Assembly: GCA_045128275.1 (NCBI GenBank) | Contig: JBGVRH010000098.1 | Span: 1 to 53,135 of the forward strand | Direction of reading: 5' to 3' | Origin: CAMEON01 sp045128275 | Lineage (GTDB): Bacteria; Bacillota; Clostridia; Oscillospirales; CAG-272 | DNA length: 53,135 nt | In this document: piece after piece, positions 12,636 to 21,680 of the stretch | Numbering within the stretch: the stretch's first letter is position 1 | How the letters are laid out: each line of letters opens with the position of its first letter | Translations under genes and position numbers: made by a program | The notes under the pieces: model-generated | What the model was told of the DNA's origin: nothing | The model's input: only the letters and a program-made list of their open reading frames with translations | Databases searched by the model: none

Positions 12636-15600
12636 TTACCGTAGAAACCTTTCCCGTTTTTTCGACAGAGCCAAGGCACATCCTGCCGAAATCAGGAGAG
12701 CGGCGGCGGATACCGTCGAGCCACAGCCCTTTTTGGCGGGAGGAGTCTCGGACTCGGGAGCACTTCCCTGCTCCTCGGTGTCGGCGGGCGCGGGGGGCTC
12801 GGTGTCGATGGGATCGGACTCCACAGGAGCGGGATCCGTCTCGGTCTCGGCAGGCAGAGTCTCCTGCTCCAGCCAATCGTAGGTGGGCAGGGGATCGTCC
12901 GTGAAGTCACCGCCCTGGATGGTCCACTTGCGCTGGCTGTACACCGTCTCGCCATCCAGCTCGTAGGAGGCGGTGACGGTGAGGACAGATCTGTTCTTGC
13001 AGTAATCGCGGAAGGCGGGCACCGTGATATCCAGCGTTTCGGTAGAAAGCCCCTTGTTATCCGCCGAGAAGGCATCCACGCTCATGGTGATGCGCTCGGC
13101 GTACAGAACCGTATCCCCGCTCATGATCTTGAGGGTCACGGGCAGGTCGGTGACAGCCGCCCCCGTATCGTTGACCAGCACGATGGGCAAGCGGAGCTTT
13201 TGCCCGCGCTTGACCTCCTCGGTGTACTCGTCGATGACGATGCCCAGATCCGCGAAGGCATTCTTCAGAAGCTCCTTGGTGTAGGGGCGGATCTGCAAGG
13301 ACTCGGCGGTGGAGACGTCGGGGGACAGGATATCCGAGGTGACACCCTGGGCACTCGGGAAGGAGGAGCCCAGACCGCAGAAGAAGAGCAGACCGATGTA
13401 GGCGCGCTCGGTGCGGAAGGCCTCCATCTGGGCGGCCATCAGCTCGGCATAGTAGGCCAGCCGCTCCTCGTTGGTGGCACCGGGCAGGGCGTTGTTCCAC
13501 GTCCCCGCCGTACCGCTCATGGCCGCGCCCTCGCGGTTGATCCAGTATTCGCCGTGCTCGTTGATGAGGTAGGGATGGTCGGGGTACTGGTCATAGGTCC
13601 AGCCGATGTTGGCGGTGGTGACGATGGGCTTGGACACGTTCATGCTGTTCAGACCGCTGATGCCCTGCTGGCCTATAATATAAGGATGACATTCCACGGG
13701 ATCGTTCTCCCCCACGGGAGGCCGCCAGCCGTTCTCCCAGGGACGCTTCTGGAGATCGTACTCCCGTCCCTTGCGGATGATCTGATCGGGCAGATCGTAG
13801 GTGGCCTCGTTCTGGGCATCGAAAACGATCATGGAGGGATGGTTGGCGCGGTTATCGATCCAGGCGTAGATCTCGGGCATGATGGTGTCCACGGTATCCA
13901 CCCCCGCGTTGCCCCAGATGGGGTACTCGTCAAAGATCATCATGCCCATCTCGTCGGCGATATCGAACCACTTACTGTTGGCATGACCCAGATGGGTGCG
14001 GAAGCAGACCCAGTTCACGTCCTTGAACTCCGCGTAGAGCTTGCGGATCCAGTCCTCCTCCCAGGGGGTGGTGCCGCAGAGGGGATCGTCATAGTACCGC
14101 TCGATGGCCACGTTGGTGCCGAAGAGGTAGAAGATCTCCCCGTTGAGGCGGGCGTACTTGGTGACGGGGTCGAAATCAAAGGTGCGCATACCGAAGCGGG
14201 CGGTGTAGGTGTCCCCTGCGGTCTTGACCTCGATGCGGTAGAGGTAGGGAGAGTCGGGCGACCAGCACTTGTCCTTCGTCCAGCTCTGAAGCTCCACGGC
14301 ATCCACCACGAAGGTAGCTATGCCGTTCTTGTTCACCTTCACACCCTTTTGGGTGAATTCACCCACCTTGACCTCGGTCTGCTTGGCCACGCCGTTTTCA
14401 AAGATCCCCAGCTCGTAGATGGAGATGGTCACGTCAGTGGTCACAGCCTTGTCGGAGCGGTTGTTGAGTGTTACCTGCACCTGCACCGTCCCCTTGTCGA
14501 TGTTGGGGTTGGTCTGGACGGCCTGCACCTCGGGGGCGGCGTTGAAGATGAGGGAGACCGAATCCGTGATGCCCGGCTCGTCCTCGGTGGATTCGCCGTC
14601 GTAGAGCACGTGGGCGGGGGTATTGGGGTTGCCGAATTGGAGAGACCACGCCCCCAGCATGATGACGATCTCGTTTTCTCCCTTCTTCAAGAAGTCGGAG
14701 ATATCGGTGTAGGAGTGGGAGTAATTGTACTCATAGCTCCCCGCGTACTGGCCATTGACGTAGATATGGCGGCCGTACTGGGCAGAGCCGATGTAGAGGA
14801 GTGCCTGACCGGTGGGCTCCTCCTCCAGCACCACGGTCTTTCTGTACCAGGTCAGAGCGCCGCTGTACTCTCCGAGATCGAAGGCGGCGGAGTGCCACAG
14901 ACCGGGGACGGGGATGGAATTGATGAAGTCCACTCCCTCGGGAATGGTCTTGGGAGCCGATACGCCGCCCGAAGCGCCGGAAGTATCGATCCCCCAGATG
15001 CCGTCCAGGGAGACCGTCAGCCGCTCCCCCGTCTCGGGCATGGTCTGCACCGTCACTACCTCGGGATCGGGAGCAAAGTTCACCGCTACGTAGTCCAGCC
15101 AAAGCTCGCCCTGGGTGACGGTCAGGGTCAGCTCGTCCCCCTTGGCGTAGGAGTCGGTGCGCAGACCCGCCCCCGCGTAGGTACGGAGCACGGTCTTACC
15201 CAAAGACAGCGTGCCGAGGACGGTGCTTCCCTTCTTCACCGCCACGGCGGCATCTGCCTCGGCGCGGTAGGACAGGCTCAGCACGTTGTACTTGTCATGG
15301 ACGGCCGGAGCCTTAAAGGTCACGCTCTGCCCCGCCGAGAGCTGGATGCTCTTGGCGTAGGTGGCCATGATATCCGCCTCGGCCTTGGTGGACAGAACGG
15401 CGGCGGTGAGGGTATTGGCGGGCGCGTCGGCCACCGTCCCCGAGGCCTCGCTGGTCAGCCACAGGCGATCCAGATTCACGTCCACGTTGGGACGGATGCG
15501 GATATCCGACCCCGCCGGGATGTAGACCATGGGGGACACGGCGATGTAGGAGGAATCCATATTCCAGGAATTGGAGGTGGAGAAGGGGATCAGACCCGCC

Positions 15601-16598
15601 TCATGGAAGCTCTCCTCCCAGGGATAGCGGACGTAGAGGCTCATGTTGTTGGTGTTGGGCGCGGCATAGGCAATGTGGATGCAGTTGGACTCCACCACGT
15701 TCTCAAACTCAAAGTATTTGCCGCCGGTGCTCCCCGCGACCGCGCCTCCCGAAGCGTTGACATCCGCCACGCGGGTGACCGCCATGGGTGTCACCCCGTC
15801 GGAGGCGTACACCAGCGCGTCCTCGCACTCAAAACGATCCGCAGGAGCGGCCGTGAATTCCGCGTCGAACACGGCCTCGCCGTCGGCGGTAAAGGTATAC
15901 TTGCCATCCTTCACGTCAGCCGTCACATCCTTTCCGTTTTTCGTCAGCTTGATGAGGCTCCCTCCCGCCATGGGTGTGATTGTCAGAGTCACCTGCGTCC
16001 CCTCGGGCACCAGCCCCTCGCGGGACAGCTTCAGCGTACCGTTGCGGGTAGCCTCGGCCTCTACGCGGTAGTAGGGGCAGGCATTATCCACGGAAGCAAG
16101 GGTGCCGTACACCTCCAGCTCCCACATGGACATACCGTACTGCGCCAGGGCGCGGGCCACCTCACGGATGCGCAGGAACCGTCCCATACCGCTGACGGAG
16201 GTCTCCACCCAGCCCGCGGCGGCATTCGTCACCTGCTTCAGCTGGGTAAAGGTCTGCCCGTCCTGGGAGATCTCCAGCACGTAGGCGGAGGGGTGGGCCG
16301 CCTCCCAGTTGATGCGGACCTTGGTCACGTCATAGTTGTTCCCCAAGTCCAAAACATACCACGCATGATCGGGGCAACCACCGCCCGCCGCAAAACGGGT
16401 ACCGCTGTTGCCGTCCAGCGCCTTATTAGGGGTCAAAGACCCCGACTCGCTGTGACAGGCGATGGCGGTCTTACCCCGCGCAATATTCACCTCGGCGGCG
16501 GACACGGGCAGAGCGGTGAGGATGGTCCCCGCCAGCATAAGAACGCAGAGAAGCCACGCCAGAGCGCGGCGGGCTGCGGTGAGAGCAGATCTTTTCAT
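12636..16598 (-). CDS. Secreted, surface-anchored multidomain GH2 glycoside hydrolase
   Basis: 1320 residues. Residues 1-34 are a signal peptide. About 36-160 form an F5/8 type C (CBM32-like) domain, followed by a bacterial-repeat-like module, a CBM6/35-like beta-sandwich (about 250-390) and another carbohydrate-binding-like region. About 540-700 is the GH2 sugar-binding jelly roll, then an Ig-like domain and the TIM barrel. The predicted acid/base is Glu931 (AQNE) and nucleophile Glu1014 (NEHG). After an Ig-like module comes a Pro/Glu/Thr-rich spacer and a C-terminal GCGS motif, hydrophobic helix and KKRE tail (1289-1320), a MYXO/SYNERG-CTERM-like anchor. Substrate is probably a galactoside, mannoside or glucuronide of plant or mucin glycans. 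The start at 16598 follows AAGGAG by 7 bases. Confidence 0.85.
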   Translation of the reverse strand: MKRSALTAARRALAWLLCVLMLAGTILTALPVSAAEVNIARGKTAIACHSESGSLTPNKALDGNSGTRFAAGGGCPDHAWYVLDLGNNYDVTKVRINWEAAHPSAYVLEISQDGQTFTQLKQVTNAAAGWVETSVSGMGRFLRIREVARALAQYGMSMWELEVYGTLASVDNACPYYRVEAEATRNGTLKLSREGLVPEGTQVTLTITPMAGGSLIKLTKNGKDVTADVKDGKYTFTADGEAVFDAEFTAAPADRFECEDALVYASDGVTPMAVTRVADVNASGGAVAGSTGGKYFEFENVVESNCIHIAYAAPNTNNMSLYVRYPWEESFHEAGLIPFSTSNSWNMDSSYIAVSPMVYIPAGSDIRIRPNVDVNLDRLWLTSEASGTVADAPANTLTAAVLSTKAEADIMATYAKSIQLSAGQSVTFKAPAVHDKYNVLSLSYRAEADAAVAVKKGSTVLGTLSLGKTVLRTYAGAGLRTDSYAKGDELTLTVTQGELWLDYVAVNFAPDPEVVTVQTMPETGERLTVSLDGIWGIDTSGASGGVSAPKTIPEGVDFINSIPVPGLWHSAAFDLGEYSGALTWYRKTVVLEEEPTGQALLYIGSAQYGRHIYVNGQYAGSYEYNYSHSYTDISDFLKKGENEIVIMLGAWSLQFGNPNTPAHVLYDGESTEDEPGITDSVSLIFNAAPEVQAVQTNPNIDKGTVQVQVTLNNRSDKAVTTDVTISIYELGIFENGVAKQTEVKVGEFTQKGVKVNKNGIATFVVDAVELQSWTKDKCWSPDSPYLYRIEVKTAGDTYTARFGMRTFDFDPVTKYARLNGEIFYLFGTNVAIERYYDDPLCGTTPWEEDWIRKLYAEFKDVNWVCFRTHLGHANSKWFDIADEMGMMIFDEYPIWGNAGVDTVDTIMPEIYAWIDNRANHPSMIVFDAQNEATYDLPDQIIRKGREYDLQKRPWENGWRPPVGENDPVECHPYIIGQQGISGLNSMNVSKPIVTTANIGWTYDQYPDHPYLINEHGEYWINREGAAMSGTAGTWNNALPGATNEERLAYYAELMAAQMEAFRTERAYIGLLFFCGLGSSFPSAQGVTSDILSPDVSTAESLQIRPYTKELLKNAFADLGIVIDEYTEEVKRGQKLRLPIVLVNDTGAAVTDLPVTLKIMSGDTVLYAERITMSVDAFSADNKGLSTETLDITVPAFRDYCKNRSVLTVTASYELDGETVYSQRKWTIQGGDFTDDPLPTYDWLEQETLPAETETDPAPVESDPIDTEPPAPADTEEQGSAPESETPPAKKGCGSTVSAAALLISAGCALALSKKRERFLR

Positions 16599-16631
16599 GG
16601 TCATTCTCCTTTTTTGGGAAGATACATCCTT

Positions 16632-16660
16632 ATTATAGCACACCGCCCCCGCCTTGTAAA
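16632..16660 (-). promoter_or_regulatory. Promoter of the GH2 gene
   Basis: Minus-strand TTTACA (16655-16660), 17-base spacer, TATAAT (16632-16637). Confidence 0.85.
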
Positions 16661-16733
16661 GATATTCTGCATAAGTATTTTACTTGAATAGAAACTTTTT
16701 TGAGCAAAACGCAGAGAATTTTCGGGAAAGGGA

Positions 16734-16762
16734 TTGACGGAGAGGGGATTTTTTGGTATGAT
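16734..16762 (+). promoter_or_regulatory. Promoter of the GH51 gene, divergent from GH2
   Basis: TTGACG (16734-16739), 17-base spacer, TATGAT (16757-16762). The resulting leader of about 170 nt consists almost wholly of the hairpin array at 16798-16916. Confidence 0.75.
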
Positions 16763-16797
16763 TTTAGGGGGGCTGAGATCCTCCGTTCCCCTCCGTT

Positions 16798-16916
16798 GCC
16801 CCGCAGGGGCACATCATTTCCGCGAAGCGGAACTTCATTTGCGCGAAGGCTATGCCGAGCGCATCATCATTGCGCCGCGGCCACCCGCCGCGCACTTCAT
16901 TTGCCGCACAGCGGCA
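16798..16916 (+). repeat. Array of five mini-hairpins with a constant octamer spacer (family R5)
   Basis: Units in order: GCCCCGCAGGGGC (16798), TCCGCGAAGCGGA (16819), a TGCGC..GCGCA stem with an inner GGC-TAT-GCC (16840-16863), a GC-rich imperfect stem (16872-16893) and TGCCGCACAGCGGCA (16902-16916). Between them stand ACATCATT, ACTTCATT, TCATCATT and ACTTCATT. Stem sequences change but pairing is preserved. The array is the 5' leader of the GH51 mRNA. Confidence 0.85.
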
Positions 16917-16941
16917 ATTCCCTCCCGAAAGGAGCCTCCCC

Positions 16942-19023
16942 ATGAAACTCAAAGCCACCCGCGCCTTCCACTCCACCCCCATCAGCGAAAAGCTGGCCTC
17001 CAACTTCATCGAGCTGGGCTACGGCCTCCAGGTGGAGGGTATGGCCGCCGAGATGTTCTTCAACCGCAGCTTCGAGCCCTTCTACCCCTACCGCATGATC
17101 AACAAGCTCTGGTACGACCTTCTGGAGGACGAGAATGACCACGCCTCCCGCTGTGAGACCGACTGGCGGGTCTTTGATTGGTGCCACTCGGGCTACGAGC
17201 ATAACGCCTGGTTCGCCTTCCCCGGCACGGCGGGCTATCAGCCCATCACCGACGACGCTACCTTCGTCATTGAGCAGTCCCCCACCGCCGACGTCCGCAT
17301 TAGCTACTGCGACGATGCCTGCCACGGGAACACCGCCATGAAGGTGGAGAACAACAGCGACACCCTCGGCGGCCTCGCCCAGGACGGCAAGCATTGCTTC
17401 CCCGCCGTCACCTATACCTTCAAGGGTAAGATCAAGCGGATCGAAGGAGACAAGTGGCTGACGGTGGCTATATATAAGGAAGGCTCCACCGAGGATCCCG
17501 TGGTGACCTGCGCCCTGTGCGAGGTGGGGGACACCTATACCGAGGTGACGGCGAAATTTGAAGTCCCCGCCGAGGGCCGCTACACCTTCGCCCTCCTCCT
17601 GCCTCCCCACACCTCCGTCATCTGCGATGACTTCACCCTGATCCCCTCGGATGCCATCCGCGGCTTCAAGAAGAGCGCGGTGGAGGCGGGCAAGTACGTC
17701 TCCCCCAAGGTCATCCGCTGGCCGGGCGGGTGCTTTGCCTCCTTCTATAACTGGCGGGACGGCGTGGGCGACTACCGTCCCCCCATGTACTCCTACTTCT
17801 GGGGCGGCTACCAGTACAACGATATCGGCACCGACGAGCTGGCCACCTACGCCGAGGCCGTGGGGGCGGAGTCCATGATCTGCGTCAATATGTTCCACCC
17901 CTTCAAGCGGTTCTTCGACTACGTCCCCCCCGAGTCCCTGCAGGGGGATCCCAACGACAAGACCCTCTACGCCGCCCAACACGGCAGAGACCTGCCCCAC
18001 TTCATGGACAAGGAGCAGGGTGCCAGAGAGGCCGCCGCGTGGGTGGAGTACTGCAACGGCGACGAGACCACCGAGGGGGGCCGCGCCCGCATCGCAAACG
18101 GTCGGGTCAAGCCCTACGGTATCAAATACTGGGAGATGGACAACGAGATGCACCGCTGGTTCACCGACGAGGAATACGCCGAGGCCTGCGTGCTGTACTC
18201 CCGCACCATGAAAGCGGTGGATCCCACCATCAAGATCGGCATGATCTCCTACTGCTCCTCCATCGAGAACCTTGCCCGCATGGTGGAGATCGCGGGGATG
18301 GATATCGACTTCCTCGCTGACCGAGGCTTTGAGGAGGGGGATCTGATCCGCAAGCTGGACATTCTCCATAAGTTCAATAAGGCTCACGGCACATCCATCC
18401 GCTACTGCAACACCGAGTGGCTCCCCCTCAACGGCGCGGACGTGTACAACATGGTCCCCCGCTCGGAAACCAGACAGAACAAGTGCTTCATGTTCTCCAA
18501 GTGGTCCTACGCCCTGGATGCCGCCGCCACCCTCATGATGTGGCAGAGATACGGGCAGGATATCGACTTCATCAACTTCAATAATCTGGCCAACACCCAC
18601 TCCCAGTCGGTCATCGAGACCCCCAAGGAGGGTGCCTACGTCACCTCGGCGGGCATGATGATGCACCGCTTCGCCACCACCGAAGCCTACCAGACCCTCG
18701 TCCTCGACGGCTACCACGCCAAGCGCACCGATCCCGTCCAGGTCCAGCTCTCGGTCAATAAGGACGGCACCGCGCTGGTGCTGAATCTGCTGAATCGCAC
18801 CGAGGAGGACGGGGAGGTGGAGATCGACCTGACCGCCTTTGCGGTGGACGAGGGCGAGGCGCGGGGCGTTCTGCTCTCGGCGGACAGCCTCCTCTCCATG
18901 AACACCCTCCGCGATCAGCAGGTGGCCGAGCGTCCCGACACCGTTGCAGTGACGGGCGGTGTCATCAAGACCACCGTCAAGGGGCTGTCCTTCGGGGAGT
19001 ATGTCATTCCGCTGATCCCCTGA
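16942..19023 (+). CDS. GH51-type alpha-L-arabinofuranosidase
   Basis: 693 residues with no signal peptide, so probably intracellular like other GH51 enzymes acting on imported arabino-oligosaccharides. Residues 30-235 include a CBM4/9-like beta-sandwich insertion. The TIM barrel begins near 255 with RWPGGCFASFYNWRDGVG, a hallmark of the family. The acid/base is Glu402 (WEMDNE) and the nucleophile Glu492 (CNTEW). A C-terminal beta domain follows from about 590. The start at 16942 follows AAAGGAG; a longer frame runs back into the hairpin array and is rejected. It precedes a GH43 gene and fits an arabinan/arabinoxylan-degrading region; araM at 36430 is a further arabinose-linked gene. Confidence 0.85.
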   Translation: MKLKATRAFHSTPISEKLASNFIELGYGLQVEGMAAEMFFNRSFEPFYPYRMINKLWYDLLEDENDHASRCETDWRVFDWCHSGYEHNAWFAFPGTAGYQPITDDATFVIEQSPTADVRISYCDDACHGNTAMKVENNSDTLGGLAQDGKHCFPAVTYTFKGKIKRIEGDKWLTVAIYKEGSTEDPVVTCALCEVGDTYTEVTAKFEVPAEGRYTFALLLPPHTSVICDDFTLIPSDAIRGFKKSAVEAGKYVSPKVIRWPGGCFASFYNWRDGVGDYRPPMYSYFWGGYQYNDIGTDELATYAEAVGAESMICVNMFHPFKRFFDYVPPESLQGDPNDKTLYAAQHGRDLPHFMDKEQGAREAAAWVEYCNGDETTEGGRARIANGRVKPYGIKYWEMDNEMHRWFTDEEYAEACVLYSRTMKAVDPTIKIGMISYCSSIENLARMVEIAGMDIDFLADRGFEEGDLIRKLDILHKFNKAHGTSIRYCNTEWLPLNGADVYNMVPRSETRQNKCFMFSKWSYALDAAATLMMWQRYGQDIDFINFNNLANTHSQSVIETPKEGAYVTSAGMMMHRFATTEAYQTLVLDGYHAKRTDPVQVQLSVNKDGTALVLNLLNRTEEDGEVEIDLTAFAVDEGEARGVLLSADSLLSMNTLRDQQVAERPDTVAVTGGVIKTTVKGLSFGEYVIPLIP

Positions 19024-19111
19024 CAATTTTCTCGGATCGGTTCGGGCGGCAGGGTGCGCCAAGGGGGCACAGGAAGCCCCGACCGTCCGCGAAGCCCGAA
19101 TTTACATTGTG

Positions 19112-19140
19112 TTCACACATTTTTCGGCTGATCCTGTAAT
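19112..19140 (+). promoter_or_regulatory. Probable promoter of the LRR lipoprotein gene
   Basis: TTCACA (19112-19117), 17-base spacer, TGTAAT (19135-19140). The rest of the 222-bp gap after the GH51 stop contains GC-rich sequence with only an imperfect inverted repeat (TCGGGC..GCCCGA). Confidence 0.5.
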
Positions 19141-19245
19141 ATTCTCCTGTAAAAAGTGTCTTATATGGTAGAGGCATATCCCCATCAGGTCATTTCCCTT
19201 ACATACGCCCACACCCTACGAATCAAACCATAGGAGGAAACTATC

Positions 19246-20520
19246 ATGAAGAAGAAGCTTTTCGTTCTGTTGCCCGTTCTGCTCGTCACCGTCCTGTGCG
19301 TCCTCGCCCTTCCCTCCTGCGGCGGCTACCGCGAATACCGCCGGGGAGCCTTCCGCTACACCGTGGAAAACGGCGAGGTGACCATCACCGAATACGTCGG
19401 CTCGGCCGCAGACGTGACCATCCCCGACACCCTCGGCGGCAAGCCTGTGGTGGCCATTGGCACGGATGCCTTTATGGATCAGCACTCCTTGAAGTCCGTG
19501 ACTATCCCCGACTGCGTGACCCGCATCGAATTCGGCGCGTTTTTCAGATGCGGGGCTTTGGAGAGCGTGAATCTGGGACGAGGTATCCGTGAGATCGACG
19601 CGAGCGTGTTTTACAACTGCGACAGGCTGATCTATAACGAGTACGAGAACGGCTCCTATCTGGGGTGCCCCGGTAATCCCTACCTCGCGCTGGTGCAGAT
19701 GTCCCCCTCTGTGGAGGCCGCCGTGTTCCACCCCGACACCCGCGTCATTTGCGGCGGTGCCTTTGAGGATTGCGACAATCTCGATGAGCTCATTATCCCC
19801 GAGGGCATTCTGTCCATCGGCGGCTTCGCCCTCCCCTCCCTGAAGACGATCTCCTTCCCCGCCACTATGGAGCACATCGACAGCTTAGCCTTCAGCGACT
19901 GCCGTACCCCCTCCGAGATCACCGTGGCCGAGGGCAACACCGTCTACAAGTCGGTGGACGGAAATCTGTTCTCCTACGACGGCACCCGCCTGATCCGATA
20001 TGCCAGCGGTAAAGAGGATCAGACCTACACCGTCCCCGACGGTACGGTGGTCATTGAAGGCTACGCATTTTGGAACGCCAAGAGTCTGACCGAGGTGACC
20101 CTCCCCGACAGCGTGGAGGAGATCCGAGACCAAGCCTTCCTTTACTGTGAAGGTCTCAAGACTCTGCCCCTTGGAAAGGGTTTGAGGATCATCGGCGGCC
20201 AGGCCTTCGGCTACTGCAAGTCCTTGACCGAGGTCACCATTCCCGATCACGTGGAGGAACTTTCCTACAGCGTGTTCAGCGGATGCGAAAAGCTGGAGAC
20301 CGTGGTGATCGGCAGCGGCGTCACGTGGCTGGGTGACGAGATCTTCCGAGGCTGTTACGCTCTGCGGGAGGTGGTCTTCAAGGATCCCGACGGCTGGAAG
20401 GCAGGTACCATGTACACCATTATCCCCAAGCGGATGGATCTGTCGGATCCCGAGCAGAACGTGGAGTATCTGCGGGACGAATTCGACTTCTATCAATGGA
20501 AAAAGGATCCCAAGGAGTAA
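19246..20520 (+). CDS. BspA-type leucine-rich-repeat lipoprotein
   Basis: 424 residues. A lipoprotein signal peptide ends in LPSC with lipidation at Cys25. From residue 40 on there are about ten LRR_5 (BspA/TpLRR) repeats of 22-24 residues, with the typical pattern VTIPDxVxxIxxxAFxxCxxLxxVxL. The last 45 residues are non-repeat and acidic. Such proteins are displayed at the cell surface and bind host or dietary ligands. The gene has its own probable promoter and is followed after 42 bases by a GH43 gene, so the two may be co-transcribed. The ligand is unknown. Confidence 0.85.
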   Translation: MKKKLFVLLPVLLVTVLCVLALPSCGGYREYRRGAFRYTVENGEVTITEYVGSAADVTIPDTLGGKPVVAIGTDAFMDQHSLKSVTIPDCVTRIEFGAFFRCGALESVNLGRGIREIDASVFYNCDRLIYNEYENGSYLGCPGNPYLALVQMSPSVEAAVFHPDTRVICGGAFEDCDNLDELIIPEGILSIGGFALPSLKTISFPATMEHIDSLAFSDCRTPSEITVAEGNTVYKSVDGNLFSYDGTRLIRYASGKEDQTYTVPDGTVVIEGYAFWNAKSLTEVTLPDSVEEIRDQAFLYCEGLKTLPLGKGLRIIGGQAFGYCKSLTEVTIPDHVEELSYSVFSGCEKLETVVIGSGVTWLGDEIFRGCYALREVVFKDPDGWKAGTMYTIIPKRMDLSDPEQNVEYLRDEFDFYQWKKDPKE

Positions 20521-20562
20521 ACTCCTCTCACACAAAACCAAGATCCCCCGAAAGGAGCCCCC

Positions 20563-21453
20563 ATGAAGCCCTACCGAAACCCCATCATCCCCAATTCCCC
20601 CACCGCCACCACCTGGGACCCCTACGTCCTCCGCTACGATGGCTACTACTACCATTGCTACTCCAACAAGCAGGGCGTGTTCATCTCCCGCTCCGAGACC
20701 CTGTGGGGCATCGGCGAGGGGGAGGCCACCATGGTCTACGATTGCACCGCCGAGGGCGCTATCACCGACTGGTTCGCCCCCGAGCTGCACCGCATCGGGG
20801 ACAAGTGGTATATCTACGCCTCCCCCGACTACGGAAATTTCCTCCACGTCATGACGGTACTGGAGGGGGAGGGGGACACCCCCATCTGCGCCTATAAAAA
20901 CCACGGCATGGTAAAAGGCATCGAGAATAAGTGGAATCTGGACGGCACAATCCTGTGGCACAACGACCGGCTCTACTTCGTCTGGTCGGATTGCGCCCAT
21001 ATGTACATCGCCGCCATGGCCGACCCTCTCACCGTCTCCGAGCCCATCACGGTGCTGACCACCCCCGAGCTGCCCTTCGAGACCCGCGTGGGATGCGTCA
21101 CCGAGGGCCCCGCCGTCCTGCACAAAAACGGTCTCATCCATATCGTCTACTCCGCCAATGACAGCCAGTACGATGACTACTGTCTCGGCCTTCTGACCTT
21201 CGCGGGGGGAGATATTCTCGACCCCGCCAACTGGCGAAAGTCCCCCGAGGCCATCTTTGCCCAGACCAAAGACATCCACGGCCCCGGCCATTGCTCCTTC
21301 ACCACCGTCACCGAAAACGGAGAAGAGGTGGACTACATCGTCTACCACGCCAACCGCGTCTCCGGCTCGGGCTGGAACGGGCGGGAGGTGTTCGTTCAGC
21401 CCATTGGGTGGGACGAAAAGGGGTATCCCGTGTTGGGGAAGCCTACCTTTTAA
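20563..21453 (+). CDS. GH43-type glycoside hydrolase
   Basis: 296 residues, a single five-bladed beta-propeller of minimal GH43 length. Catalytic candidates are Asp19 (WDPYV, base), Asp127 (NLDGT, pKa modulator) and Glu181 (TEGPA, acid), with His243 in GPGHCS, a conserved Ca/active-site histidine position. The FAPELHRIGDKWYIYAS block at 71-87 is also typical of GH43. There is no signal peptide. Substrates of GH43 are usually arabinofuranosides or xylosides, consistent with the adjacent GH51. CGAAAGGAG precedes the start. The 3' side runs into the hairpin array at 21472-21645. Confidence 0.85.
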   Translation: MKPYRNPIIPNSPTATTWDPYVLRYDGYYYHCYSNKQGVFISRSETLWGIGEGEATMVYDCTAEGAITDWFAPELHRIGDKWYIYASPDYGNFLHVMTVLEGEGDTPICAYKNHGMVKGIENKWNLDGTILWHNDRLYFVWSDCAHMYIAAMADPLTVSEPITVLTTPELPFETRVGCVTEGPAVLHKNGLIHIVYSANDSQYDDYCLGLLTFAGGDILDPANWRKSPEAIFAQTKDIHGPGHCSFTTVTENGEEVDYIVYHANRVSGSGWNGREVFVQPIGWDEKGYPVLGKPTF

Positions 21454-21471
21454 GAGACCGTCTTCCGTCAC

Positions 21472-21645
21472 GCCCAACGGGCATATCGTGCCGAAGGCAT
21501 ATCGCGCCTTCAGGCATATCGTGCCCGAAGGGCATCTCGCCGATCCCGCAAAATGAGTTGCGCCTGTCGGCGCGCGATATGTGCTTCGCACGCGATATGC
21601 CCTTGGGGCGCGATATGCCCGTTGGGCGAGATATGCCCTTCGGGC
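21472..21645 (+). repeat. Inverted array of mini-hairpins with a constant heptamer spacer (family R4)
   Basis: Left half: GCCCAACGGGC, GCCGAAGGC, GCCTTCAGGC and GCCCGAAGGGC, separated by ATATCG(T/C) or ATCTCGC. Centre: GCGCCTGTCGGCGC. Right half: GTGCTTCGCAC, GCCCTTGGGGC, GCCCGTTGGGC and GCCCTTCGGGC, separated by GCGATAT or GAGATAT, the reverse complement of the left spacer. Each stem is preserved by compensatory changes, and the two halves can also pair with each other. It fills the gap between the GH43 and TIM-barrel genes. Confidence 0.9.
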
Positions 21646-21680
21646 GTGAATCAGATCACAATAAGAAAGGAACTACCATC

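Noticed and set aside
13200..16691. 1163-codon plus-strand frame opposite the GH2 gene
   Set aside because: It lies wholly antisense to the GH2 gene, whose signal peptide, catalytic motifs and promoter are clear. The frame is Gly/Leu/Val/His-rich without domains and arises from GC-rich codon bias.
16852..16941. N-terminal extension of the GH51 frame
   Set aside because: It is translated hairpin repeat; the AAAGGAG before 16942 and family alignment favour the internal ATG.
16897..19062. 721-codon minus-strand frame opposite GH51
   Set aside because: It is an antisense shadow of a conserved GH51 enzyme, with no ribosome binding site or recognisable domain.
21472..21645. Possible CRISPR array
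   Set aside because: The repeats are 7 bases and the spacers are themselves palindromes of 9-13 bases; there are no 23-47-base repeats and no cas genes.
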